Source: Kocuria marina
GTDB taxonomy: Bacteria > Actinomycetota > Actinomycetes > Actinomycetales > Micrococcaceae
Direction of reading: 5' to 3'
Length of the DNA stretch: 64,000 bases
Assembly: GCF_000786655.1 (NCBI RefSeq)
Contig: NZ_JROM01000021.1
Span: 124,001-188,000, forward strand
Under the pieces are notes generated by a model. That model was not told where the DNA came from and did no database searches. It worked only from the letters and a program-made list of their open reading frames with translations. Of the stretch, positions 56,301 to 64,000 are shown one piece after another. The first letter of the stretch is position 1. Every line of letters starts with the position of its first letter. Made by a program: the position numbers and the translations under genes.

Positions 56301-57779
56301 GTGTTCCAACATGCAAGCCAGAAACACAAGCACCTGTCGTGGCGCGAGAGCTACCAGACGGAACTGAGGATCTACGACGCTTTGTCCCTGGTGCTCGCGC
56401 TCGCCGCGGCCCAGGCCCTGCGGTTCGGCTGGCTGCAGGGGTTGCTGCAGGTGGACGTGCTGCCCGTGCCCTACTGGCTCGTGGGGCTGCTGCTGGCCGT
56501 GGGGTGGTGGCTGTGGCTCGAGCTGCGCGGCACCCGCGGTGTGCGGCTGATCGGTAACGGCGCGGAGGAGGCAAAGCAGCTCGTCACGGCCTCGCTCACG
56601 TTGTTCGCCGCGATCGCCATCGCCTCCTACGCCTTCAACGTGCCCACGGCGCGCGGGTACATCCTGATCGCGCTGCCTCTCGGCACACTGGCCCTTTTCG
56701 CAGGACGCATGTGGGCGCGGCGTCAACTCATGCAGCGGCGCAAGAACGGGCTCAACATGTCCCGCACCATGGTGGTGGGTCGCTTCCCGGGGGCGGTGGA
56801 ACTTGTTGGAGAGCTGCAGAGTCGCCCGGACGCCGGGTTCAACCCCGTGGCGGTCTATATGCCCACCTCGCACCACCAACTGCCGCAGTCCCTGCACTCC
56901 GTGCGGGTACCCGTCAACGCACTCGCGCCGGAGGAACGCCCGAGCGTCCAGGGGATCATGCAGGCGTGCCGCGAGCACGACATCGAGACGCTCGTGATGG
57001 CCGCCGCTGTACCCCTGAACACCACTGAGATCCGCCACCTGGGCTGGGCGCTCGCGGACGAGCGGATCCGACTGGTCATGAACACCGGGCTCACGGACGT
57101 GGCCGGACCCCGGATCCACACCCAGCAGCTCGTGGGTCTGCCGCTAATCCACGTGGCCACCCCGCGTTTCACCCGGTCCAAGAAGATCGTCAAGCGCATC
57201 ATCGACGTCACCGGCTCTCTGGCCGCGCTGATCATCCTCTTCCCCGTGATGCTCGTGCTGGGCATCCTGGTCAAGGCGCACGACGGCGGTCCCGCGTTCT
57301 TCGCGCAGGAGCGCGTGGGGATTGACGGCACCCGGTTCCGGATGCTCAAGTTCCGTTCCATGTACACGGACGCCGAGGAACGCAAGGCCGCCCTGATGGC
57401 CGCCAACGAGTCCCAGGGGGACGTGCTCTTCAAGATGAAGGACGATCCCCGCGTGACCGCACCCGGCAAGTGGATGCGCCGGTTCAGCCTGGACGAGCTG
57501 CCGCAGTTCATCAACGTGCTCAACGGCACCATGTCCCTCGTGGGGCCCCGCCCGCCGCTGGCCAGCGAGGTGGACAAGTACGAGCAGCACGTCTACCGCC
57601 GCTTGCGGGTGCGCCCCGGGATCACCGGCCTGTGGCAGGTCTCCGGTCGCTCGGACCTCGACTGGAACCAGACCGTGCGTCTGGACCTGTACTACGTGGA
57701 GAACTGGTCGCCGGTGCAGGACATGGTGATCATGCTGCGAACCGTGCGTGCGGTCTTCGCCTCCGAAGGCGCCTACTGA
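56301..57779 (+). CDS. Polyprenyl-phosphate sugar phosphotransferase (WbaP/WcaJ type)
   Basis: Puts the first sugar-phosphate on the lipid carrier for exopolysaccharide or glycan. The 492-aa protein has four N-terminal helices, a CoA-binding-like middle (SRTMVVGRFPGAVELVG near 152), a fifth helix (LAALIILFPVMLVLGILV near 300), then catalytic FRMLKFRSMYTDAEE, DELPQFINVLNGTMSLVGP and RPGITGLWQVSGRSD. All catalytic motifs intact. GTG 56301 has GGAAGG upstream; TTG 56223 is an alternative. An orphan N-domain homologue lies at 33560. Confidence 0.9.
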   Translation: MFQHASQKHKHLSWRESYQTELRIYDALSLVLALAAAQALRFGWLQGLLQVDVLPVPYWLVGLLLAVGWWLWLELRGTRGVRLIGNGAEEAKQLVTASLTLFAAIAIASYAFNVPTARGYILIALPLGTLALFAGRMWARRQLMQRRKNGLNMSRTMVVGRFPGAVELVGELQSRPDAGFNPVAVYMPTSHHQLPQSLHSVRVPVNALAPEERPSVQGIMQACREHDIETLVMAAAVPLNTTEIRHLGWALADERIRLVMNTGLTDVAGPRIHTQQLVGLPLIHVATPRFTRSKKIVKRIIDVTGSLAALIILFPVMLVLGILVKAHDGGPAFFAQERVGIDGTRFRMLKFRSMYTDAEERKAALMAANESQGDVLFKMKDDPRVTAPGKWMRRFSLDELPQFINVLNGTMSLVGPRPPLASEVDKYEQHVYRRLRVRPGITGLWQVSGRSDLDWNQTVRLDLYYVENWSPVQDMVIMLRTVRAVFASEGAY

Positions 57780-57945
57780 GGTCGAAATCAGAAGTATTTC
57801 TTCTCGAAATGCAATCGTGATGCCCATTGCGTGTGAGATACATCGAATTCCTGGGTGACCACTTACACTTTCTAGTGCGTCCCCCCTGGCCGCTCGCCTT
57901 CCCCCCAACGAGTGGCTCCCCCCACACGCAGTAAAGGCTACGCGT

Positions 57946-59643
57946 ATGATCTCCCCCCGAAAATCAGTGCTGCCCGCTGCCGTGACCGCCGCGGTCCTGG
58001 CACTGACCACCTTCATGCCCGCCACGGCGGCCAACGATCCCGCGGAGAACCTCAACCCCGAGAAGGGGAAAGTGGTCTCCGTGGAAACCCGCGAACTCGA
58101 GACGGTCGTCAACGACCCCCGGCTGCCCACGGCCCCACCCAAGACCGGTGATAAGAACCCCGGTGCGACCATGGGCCAGAAGATGAAGTCCATGGCGGCC
58201 ACGACCAACCTCTCGGAGGCGTCCGAGAAGGAACTCGACAAGGTGGCCGAGAAGGTCCTGGGCCCCGAGGCCGCGAAACCCTCCGCCGCGCCGTCGACCG
58301 CGGCGCCGTCGCCCAAGACCCCCGCCACACCGTCCGCGAGCGCGAACCCGAAGGCCACCGCGAGTGCCTCGGCGCAGGCCGCGGGCGCCACGGGCATCGG
58401 CCCGGCCGGTTCCATGTCCCTCGTGATCCGGGAGAACACCTGGATCCCGGCCGGGATCCAGGGCATGGACGTCTCCGGGTGGCAGCCCGCCGTGAACTGG
58501 AGCGCGGAGTACGCCGCCGGCGCACGCTTCGCCTACGTCAAGGCCACCGAGGGAACGGGCTACCGCTCCGAGGCCTTCAACGACCAGTACACGGGCTCGT
58601 ACCGGGTGGGCATGTTCCGCGGTGCGTACCACTTCGCGCTGCCCTCCCAGTCCTCCGGTGCCGCCCAGGCGGACTTCTTCATCAACAACGGCGGCGGCTG
58701 GTCCTCGGACGGCAAGACCCTGCCCGGCCTGCTGGACATCGAGTACAACCCCTACGCCTCCCTGGGCGGCACGTGCTACAACATGTCCCAGCCGCAGATG
58801 ACCGCGTGGATCAAGTCCTTCTCGGACCGCTACAAGCAGCGCACCGGTCGACTGCCCGCGATCTACACGACCGCGGACTGGTGGCAGACCTGCACGGGCA
58901 ACACGGCGCAGTTCAACGACCACCCCCTGCACCTCGCGTCCTACGGCGTCACGGCACCCCAGTGGTACCCCAACGGCTGGTCGCGCTACGACATCTGGCA
59001 GTACACGGACAGCGGGCCCTTCTCGGGTGACTCGAACGTGTACGGCGGTTCGTGGGCGCAGTTGCAGGCCCTGGCGTCGTCGTCGAACTACACCCCGCTG
59101 GGCGGGCGCGCGACCGGTTACTCCGTGGCCGGCGGCATCGGCGCGATCTACCGCGCCACGGGCGGCGCCGCGAAGTGGGGCACCCCGGTGGGCCCCGAGG
59201 CCAACGCCGCGAACGGCGGCCGGTACCAGGAGTTCGTGCGCAACGGCGTGAAGTCCACCGCGTACTGGCACCGCACCACGGGCGGGCACATGGTGCGCAA
59301 CACGAGCAGTATCGGCGGGAAGTTCATCGGCGCCGGACGGGAACGCGGCTACGGCTTCCCGATCACCGAGGAGCGCTCGCTGGCGGGCGGGGCCTACCAG
59401 GTCTTCCGTACCCCGTCCGGTAAGTCCACCAAGGTCATGTGGTCCCCGCGCACGGGTTCGCGCGCGGTCAAGGAGTACGGCGCGATCGGTCAGCGCTGGG
59501 CGAAGTCCGGTATGGAGCGTGGCCTGGGCTATCCCACGACCGACGAGTACCGCGCGGGCTACGAGATCCGTCAGCAGTTCTCCAACGGATACGTGATCGG
59601 CTACAACACCGTATACGGCGGGACCCGGATCAGCCGGTTGTGA
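57946..59643 (+). CDS. Secreted GH25 lysozyme with C-terminal LGFP repeats
   Basis: Muramidase of 565 aa. Signal peptide VLPAAVTAAVLALTTFMPATAA cut near residue 28; an Ala/Pro/Ser-rich linker to about 150; the GH25 domain from GMDVSGWQPAVNWS to about 370, with ARFAYVKATEGTGY, LPGLLDIEYNPYASLGG (acidic catalytic pair region) and IWQYTDSG; then several LGFP-like repeats (GIGAIYRATGGAAKWGTPVGP and WAKSGMERGLGYPTTDEY) that bind wall or arabinogalactan. AAAGG lies 9 nt before the ATG. Likely remodels the cell wall, in line with its glycan-synthesis neighbour. Confidence 0.92.
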   Translation: MISPRKSVLPAAVTAAVLALTTFMPATAANDPAENLNPEKGKVVSVETRELETVVNDPRLPTAPPKTGDKNPGATMGQKMKSMAATTNLSEASEKELDKVAEKVLGPEAAKPSAAPSTAAPSPKTPATPSASANPKATASASAQAAGATGIGPAGSMSLVIRENTWIPAGIQGMDVSGWQPAVNWSAEYAAGARFAYVKATEGTGYRSEAFNDQYTGSYRVGMFRGAYHFALPSQSSGAAQADFFINNGGGWSSDGKTLPGLLDIEYNPYASLGGTCYNMSQPQMTAWIKSFSDRYKQRTGRLPAIYTTADWWQTCTGNTAQFNDHPLHLASYGVTAPQWYPNGWSRYDIWQYTDSGPFSGDSNVYGGSWAQLQALASSSNYTPLGGRATGYSVAGGIGAIYRATGGAAKWGTPVGPEANAANGGRYQEFVRNGVKSTAYWHRTTGGHMVRNTSSIGGKFIGAGRERGYGFPITEERSLAGGAYQVFRTPSGKSTKVMWSPRTGSRAVKEYGAIGQRWAKSGMERGLGYPTTDEYRAGYEIRQQFSNGYVIGYNTVYGGTRISRL

Positions 59644-59647
59644 TGCC

Positions 59648-59680
59648 GTGGTGCCCGGGGTGATGCGCCCCGGACACCAC
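59648..59680 (+). terminator. First hairpin after lysozyme gene
   Basis: GTGGTG-CCCGGGG with CCCCGG-CACCAC, small loop. Confidence 0.6.
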
Positions 59681-59691
59681 GACTGCCGAGC

Positions 59692-59735
59692 ACGACGAAG
59701 GCCGGGGTGGCATATGCCGCCCCGGCCTTCGTCGT
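59692..59735. terminator. Second, longer hairpin before prs end
   Basis: ACGACGAAGGCCGGGG...CCCCGGCCTTCGTCGT with ATAT loop, 20-bp stem with one G-T pair. It lies between the convergent lysozyme and prs genes. Confidence 0.8.
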
Positions 59736-59842
59736 ATCGGTCACCCTGAAGGGCCCGCGCCCAATGGTCGCGGTACCGGGCGCGGTCGCGGATCCTGCCC
59801 CATGAGTAAGGCCGGATGACCGTTCACATCAGCGGCAGTCCG

Positions 59843-60823
59843 TCAGGAGCGGCCGTTGAACAGGCTCGTGACCGATCCGTCCTCGAAGACCTCCTGGATG
59901 GCCCGGGCGATCAGCGGGGCGATCGAGAGCACCTCGAGGTTCTCGAACTGGTGCTCCGGGGGCACGGGCAGGGTGTCGGTCACGACCACCTTGTCCGCGC
60001 CGCACGAGGACAACCGCTCCACCGCGGGACCGGAGAACACGGCGTGCGTGGCCGCGATGATCACGTTCTGTGCGCCCTGGTCCTTGAGCACCTTCACGGC
60101 GCCGGTGATGGTTCCGCCGGTGTCGATCATGTCGTCGATGAGCACGCACGTGCGGCCCTTGATGTTGCCCACGACCTCCTTGGACACCGCCTGGTTGGGC
60201 ACGGTGATGTCCCGGGTCTTGTGCACGAACGCGAGCGGCGCACCGCCCAGGCGCTCGGCCCACTGCTCGGCCACGCGCACGCGGCCGGTGTCCGGGGACA
60301 CCACGGTCACGTTGTCCACGTCCACCACGGAACGCACGTAATCGCTCAGCAGCGGGATGGCCATGAGGTGGTCCACCGGTCCGTCGAAGAAGCCCTGGAT
60401 CTGCGCGGTGTGCAGGTCCACGGACATCAGCCGGTCCGCGCCCGCGGTCTTGTAGAGGTCCGCGATCAGGCGCGCGGAGATGGGCTCGCGGCCGCGGTGC
60501 TTCTTGTCCTGGCGCGCGTACGGGTAGAACGGGCTGACCACGGTGATGGACTTGGCGGACGCCCGCTTGAGGGAGTCCAGCATGATGAGCTGCTCCATCA
60601 ACCACTGGTTGATGGGTGCGGGGTGGGACTGGATCAGGAACGCGTCCGCGCCGCGCACCGACTCACCGAAGCGCACGTAGGTCTCACCGTTCGCGAAGTC
60701 GTACGCGTCCGTGGGGACCAGTTCGGTGCCCAGCTCACGGGCGATGTTTTCGGCGAGCTCGGGATGGGCCCGACCCGAGAGCAGAACCATGCGGTTCGAA
60801 CCCGTGTTGGTGATGCCGGTCAT
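59843..60823 (-). CDS. prs: Ribose-phosphate pyrophosphokinase
   Basis: Makes PRPP from ribose 5-phosphate and ATP for nucleotides, His and Trp. The 326-aa protein has FANGETYVRFGESVRG near 42, YPYARQDKKHRGREPISAR near 100, DLHTAQIQGFFDGPVDHL near 137 and the PRPP loop VLIDDMIDTGGTI near 226. It follows glmU by 58 bp on the same strand, the classic actinobacterial glmU-prs pair. Confidence 0.96.
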   Translation of the reverse strand: MTGITNTGSNRMVLLSGRAHPELAENIARELGTELVPTDAYDFANGETYVRFGESVRGADAFLIQSHPAPINQWLMEQLIMLDSLKRASAKSITVVSPFYPYARQDKKHRGREPISARLIADLYKTAGADRLMSVDLHTAQIQGFFDGPVDHLMAIPLLSDYVRSVVDVDNVTVVSPDTGRVRVAEQWAERLGGAPLAFVHKTRDITVPNQAVSKEVVGNIKGRTCVLIDDMIDTGGTITGAVKVLKDQGAQNVIIAATHAVFSGPAVERLSSCGADKVVVTDTLPVPPEHQFENLEVLSIAPLIARAIQEVFEDGSVTSLFNGRS

Positions 60824-60881
60824 GTGAACTCGCTTTCCTTGAATTCCTGTGGATCACTGCTCGCGTGCCGTACGCCCGGAC

Positions 60882-62357
60882 TCAGGCGTGGTCGTCGCGG
60901 TCAGAGTCTTGAGCGGCCTGGGCCGCGCGTGCCGCCGCGGTTCCGGGACGGTGCTCCTGCACCCATCCTTCCACGATGACCTGCTTGCCCTCCGTGAGCA
61001 CCAGGGCCCCGGCGGGGACGTCCTTGCGCACGGTGGTCCCGGCACCCGAGTAGGCGCCGTCGCCCACGGTCACGGGGGCCACGTACATGTTGTCCGAACC
61101 CATGCGGACGTCGTTGCCGATCGTGGTGTGGTGCTTGGCCACGCCGTCGTAGTTCACGAAGACCGAGGCCGCGCCGATGTTGGAGTTCTCCCCGATCGTC
61201 GCGTCCCCCACGTAGGACAGGTGCGGGACCTTGGAGCCGCGCCCGATCGTGGCCTTCTTGGTCTCCACGAACGTGCCGATCTTGCCGTCCTCGCCCAGGA
61301 CCGTGCCGGGGCGCAGGTACGCGAAGGGGCCTACCGTGGCGCCCGCGCCCAGTTCGGAGTCGCTGCCGTGGGTGCGCGTGACGTGCGCTCCGCGGCCCAC
61401 GATCACGTCGGTCAGGGTGGTGTCCGGGCCCACGACGGCGTCCTCCGCGACCCGCGTACGCCCGTGCAGTTGGGTCCCGGGCAGCACGGTGCTGTCCGCC
61501 TCGAGCTCCACGGTGTCGTCGATCCACGTGGTCGCGGGGTCCACGATGGACACCCCGTTGCGCATGTGCATGTCCAGGGTGCGCTGGTTGAGGTAGTGCC
61601 CCAGTGCCGCGAGCTGGACGCGGTCGTTGGCACCCTCGAGCTCCATGTAGTCGGTCATCTTGAGGGCGTCCACGCGGTGGCCGGCCTCGCGCGCGAGACG
61701 CGGGACGTCCGTGAGGTACTTCTCCGCCTGGGCGTTGTCGGTGTCCACGCGGGACAGCGCGTCCCGCAGCACCGCGGCGTCGAACGCGAAGATCCCGGAG
61801 TTGACCTCGCTCACGGCACGCTCGGCGTCCGTGGCGTCCTTGAACTCCTTGATCTCGGTGAACTCGCCGCGCTCGTCCCGCAGGATGCGGCCGTACTTGC
61901 CGGGCTCGGGGTGATCGGCGGTCAGCACGGTCACGGCGTTGCCGTGGGAGTCGTGGTGCGCCACGAAATCGCGCAGCGTCTCCACCGTGAGCAGGGGGAC
62001 GTCCCCGTAGGTCACCAGCACGGTGCCGCTCACGGGGGTCTCGGCGTCGAGCACCTCGAGGCCCGCGTCCACGGCGGAGCCGGTGCCCGGGACGTCCGAC
62101 TGGTCCGCGGTCAGGACCTCGGGATCCAGGGCCGCGATGTGTTCGGCCACGAGATCGCGCTGGTGACGGATCACGGCCACGATGCGCTGCGGCGCGAGCT
62201 CGCGGGCCACCTTCAAGGCGTGGCCGAGCATGGAGCGACCCCCGATCTCATGCAGGATCTTGGGGGTCTTGGACTTCATGCGGGTGCCCTTACCCGCGGC
62301 CAGGACGATGACGGCGGCGGGGTTCTGCCCGGTGCTCGCGGTGTCAATGGTGCTCAC
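60882..62357 (-). CDS. glmU: Bifunctional GlmU (GlcN-1-P acetyltransferase / UDP-GlcNAc pyrophosphorylase)
   Basis: Makes UDP-GlcNAc for peptidoglycan. The 491-aa protein has the nucleotide-binding LAAGKGTRMKSKTPKILHEIGG near 20, VTYGDVPLLTVETL near 110, and after 260 a left-handed beta-helix of hexapeptide repeats ending KHHTTIGNDVRMGSDNMYVAPVTVGDGAYSGAGT. The GTG 62355-62357 has GAGGAG upstream. tRNA-Gln lies just upstream, as in many actinobacteria. Confidence 0.96.
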   Translation of the reverse strand: MSTIDTASTGQNPAAVIVLAAGKGTRMKSKTPKILHEIGGRSMLGHALKVARELAPQRIVAVIRHQRDLVAEHIAALDPEVLTADQSDVPGTGSAVDAGLEVLDAETPVSGTVLVTYGDVPLLTVETLRDFVAHHDSHGNAVTVLTADHPEPGKYGRILRDERGEFTEIKEFKDATDAERAVSEVNSGIFAFDAAVLRDALSRVDTDNAQAEKYLTDVPRLAREAGHRVDALKMTDYMELEGANDRVQLAALGHYLNQRTLDMHMRNGVSIVDPATTWIDDTVELEADSTVLPGTQLHGRTRVAEDAVVGPDTTLTDVIVGRGAHVTRTHGSDSELGAGATVGPFAYLRPGTVLGEDGKIGTFVETKKATIGRGSKVPHLSYVGDATIGENSNIGAASVFVNYDGVAKHHTTIGNDVRMGSDNMYVAPVTVGDGAYSGAGTTVRKDVPAGALVLTEGKQVIVEGWVQEHRPGTAAARAAQAAQDSDRDDHA

Positions 62358-62422
62358 GGAGCAGACTCCTCTGGTTGCTCGTGAGGCGGTGGGGGGCCAT
62401 CTACGCCTCGATGTGTCGTGCG

Positions 62423-62494
62423 TTCCGCCACTAGGACTCGAACCTAGACTCACGGCTCCAAAGGCCGGTGTGCTGCCAATTACACCATGGCGGA
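62423..62494 (-). tRNA. tRNA-Gln (anticodon UUG)
   Basis: 72-nt cloverleaf on the minus strand: acceptor TCCGCC/GGCGGA, TpsiC arm CTAGGTTCGAGTCCTAG, anticodon loop CTTTGGA reading TTG at 62459-62461. CCA is not encoded. One weak pair at the top of the anticodon stem. Confidence 0.95.
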
Positions 62495-62567
62495 GCGTTG
62501 TCACCCGCGGGCGCCAACATGTGCGTGCGCCCGGAGGACGCACGAGACGTCACTTTATCATCTGCGT

Positions 62568-63299
62568 TCAGCGCGTCAGCACGAGCAGAACCCGCCCCGC
62601 TGCACGGTTCTCCTGGAATCCGGGCAGCCCCCGGGACAGGGTCTCGGCGTCCTCCACGGTGATCCCGCGCACGAGCACGGGCGCGCGTGCGGCGGCGCGG
62701 CGAACGTACTCCCACGCGGCGTCGTCGGCCTGTCCGGCGGCCCGGGAACGCGAGACGTCCCACGCCATGGAGGTGACGTCCGGGGCGGTGACGTCCAGCG
62801 TGCCGTTGTCGTACTCGCGGTCCAGCAGGGCCATGAGCATGTCCACTTCCTCCACGACCGTGCTGTTCTGCACCATGAGCTTGACCTGGCGGTGGGACGC
62901 GGCCTCCGCGAGCGCGGCCAGCATTGAGTACAGCCGCTGCCGTTGCCGCCCCCGGTGTGCCACCCCGCCCAGGGCGAGCACGAGCCACCCGGCGCCCACA
63001 CCGCGGCACAGCCCCAGGGCGTCGTCCACGGCGGCGAGCACGCCCTCGTCGGGGATGTCGTCGTCCACGGCCACGGGAGCGCGTAACAACAGGGGTTCCG
63101 CGCCGGCCTCGCGCAGGCGTAGAGCGGTCTGGCGGCGCACGAGCGAACCCATGTGCGGCCCCACGGGGCGGTCCCCGCCGATCGTGATCTCCACCGGGCC
63201 CGGGAACTCACGGATCCGGGCCACCGCCGCGGCGAGGTCCTGGGGTTCGTCCAGGACGGTTCCCGCGGGCGTCTCCCCGCGTCCTGTCGCGTCGTGCAT
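62568..63299 (-). CDS. Conserved-looking protein of unknown function
   Basis: A 243-aa soluble alpha/beta protein, not recognised. It has FPGPVEITIGGDRPVGPHMGS near 28, LVLALGGVAHRGR near 110 and VKLMVQNSTVVEEVDMLMALLD near 143. It is Asp/Arg-rich with Ala helices and no membrane segment or signal. ATG 63297-63299 is the likely start. It sits between tRNA-Gln and the ABC-F gene. Confidence 0.6.
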   Translation of the reverse strand: MHDATGRGETPAGTVLDEPQDLAAAVARIREFPGPVEITIGGDRPVGPHMGSLVRRQTALRLREAGAEPLLLRAPVAVDDDIPDEGVLAAVDDALGLCRGVGAGWLVLALGGVAHRGRQRQRLYSMLAALAEAASHRQVKLMVQNSTVVEEVDMLMALLDREYDNGTLDVTAPDVTSMAWDVSRSRAAGQADDAAWEYVRRAAARAPVLVRGITVEDAETLSRGLPGFQENRAAGRVLLVLTR

Positions 63300-63332
63300 G
63301 GCACACAGTCTCGCACACCCGCGGGACGGGGG

Positions 63333-63433
63333 GACGACGCCGCGGCGAGTCGGCGCGGGCACGGTCGCGGCGTCGTCGTACCCCGGGCGTGGGGCGGCGT
63401 CACGGGCCGTGCGATCGGCACGACGACGCCGCG
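63333..63433. repeat. Alternating GACGACGCCGCG / CGCGGCGTCGTC motifs
   Basis: GACGACGCCGCG at 63333-63344 and 63422-63433 and its complement at 63366-63377 can form alternative hairpins upstream of the ABC-F gene. The same arms form the terminator at 38629-38679. Confidence 0.6.
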
Positions 63434-63452
63434 GGGCGTCGGTGCGCGCTTG

Positions 63453-63464
63453 TATCCTTGCCGG
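63453..63464 (+). promoter_or_regulatory. -10 element TATCCT for leaderless ABC-F gene
   Basis: TATCCT (63453-63458) then six bases and GTG 63465. Same hexamer and spacing as the symporter gene at 29912. Confidence 0.55.
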
Positions 63465-64000
63465 GTGGCTCATCTGATCGGCGGAGAAAACTTACATCTC
63501 GAGTACCCCACCAAGACCGTGTTCGACTCGGTCACCGTGGGGATCGACGAGGGCGACCGGATCGGGATCGTGGGTCGCAACGGGGACGGCAAATCCACAC
63601 TCATGCGGCTGCTCGCGGGGCGCATCGCACCGGACTCCGGGCGGGTGACCGTGCGCAGCGGGACGACCGTGGGCATGCTCGACCAGGCGGACACGCTGGA
63701 CCCGGACCAAACCGTGGGCCACGCCGTGGTGGGGGACGTGCCCGACTACGTGTGGGCCGCGGACCCCAAGGTGCGGGACGTGATCTCCGGGCTCGTCTCG
63801 GACGTGGACTGGGACACCCCCGTGGGGCAGCTCTCGGGTGGGCAGCGCCGCCGGGTCGCGCTCGCGAGCCTGCTGACCGGCGACTGGGACGTGATCTTCC
63901 TGGACGAGCCCACCAACCACCTGGACGTGGACGGCATCACATGGCTCGCGAAACACCTCAATAGCCGCTGGTCCAAGAACTCGGGGGCGCTCGTGGTCGT
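63465..64000 (+). CDS. ABC-F family ATPase, N-terminal part (cut by window edge)
   Basis: Soluble twin-ATPase protein acting on ribosomes (translation factor or antibiotic protection). 178 codons are visible. NLHLEYPTKTVFDSVTVGIDEGDRIGIVGRNGDGKSTLMRLLAG shows Walker A near residue 40; LSGGQRRRVALASLL near 125 is the signature motif; DVIFLDEPTNHLDVDGI near 145 is Walker B. The second ATPase domain is off the window. No transmembrane segment. Uup/EttA-like members look the same at this end. Confidence 0.92.
   Translation, partial: MAHLIGGENLHLEYPTKTVFDSVTVGIDEGDRIGIVGRNGDGKSTLMRLLAGRIAPDSGRVTVRSGTTVGMLDQADTLDPDQTVGHAVVGDVPDYVWAADPKVRDVISGLVSDVDWDTPVGQLSGGQRRRVALASLLTGDWDVIFLDEPTNHLDVDGITWLAKHLNSRWSKNSGALVV

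Noticed and set aside
59648-59735. Terminal inverted repeats of an insertion sequence
   Set aside because: Two independent terminator hairpins between convergent genes; no transposase adjoins.

Overview
The window comes from a high-GC Gram-positive actinomycete, most likely Micrococcales/Micrococcaceae and probably Kocuria-like. The grounds are an Rpf-LysM resuscitation factor, a split acyl-CoA carboxylase with a tiny epsilon subunit, NAD-dependent LigA, a SAM-IV-type leader on the methionine genes, an Rv3303c-type quinone reductase, and many start codons placed 6-7 nt after a -10 box (leaderless mRNAs). Genus is an inference; family-level traits are seen directly.

Layout. 0-3.5 kb: metX (cut by the left edge) and metY behind a riboswitch, then a GltS glutamate carrier. 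3.7-8.8 kb: VOC protein, CPBP protease-like membrane protein, oligopeptidase B and a FAD amine oxidase. 8.9-13.4 kb: rpf with a long, repeat-rich upstream region, an inositol-phosphatase-like gene and ligA. 13.5-20.3 kb: a fatty-acid module (thiolase, long FabG, MaoC) divergent from a TetR regulator and acyl-CoA oxidase. 20.5-24.1 kb: a four-gene overlapping operon (birA, PH-domain protein, adenylate cyclase, PP2C phosphatase). 24.2-29.8 kb: YciI, accD, accE, a MauE-thioredoxin fusion and a DUF885 peptidase-like gene. 29.9-41.9 kb: dicarboxylate/amino-acid symporter, aldehyde dehydrogenase plus DUF779, an orphan sugar-transferase N-domain, maf, accA3 (biotin carboxylase/BCCP), an MHS transporter, quinone reductase, purine nucleoside phosphorylase and small membrane proteins. 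42.1-49.8 kb: mfd, hemD, a CbiX-type chelatase, DUF2505 and nhaA.

49.9-54.2 kb is the unusual part. A compacted second copy of the pth-rplY block is welded to a truncated second nhaA, followed by a broken IS110 transposase and a sufS-sufU pair; the intact pth and rplY follow at 54.4-55.8 kb. The joints show duplication plus short-homology deletions. 56.3-64 kb: a WcaJ/WbaP-type sugar transferase and a secreted GH25 lysozyme with LGFP repeats sit inside the otherwise classical rplY-prs-glmU-tRNA-Gln order, followed by an unrecognised protein and the start of an ABC-F ATPase.

How parts work together: birA supplies biotin to the accA3 BCCP domain, which serves the accD/accE carboxyltransferase, all in this window. 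The fadA-fabG-maoC and acyl-CoA oxidase set covers beta-oxidation-like steps under one TetR. glmU, the sugar transferase, rpf and the lysozyme all act on the envelope. SufS/SufU supply sulfur for Fe-S clusters. No prophage, CRISPR array or rRNA was seen.
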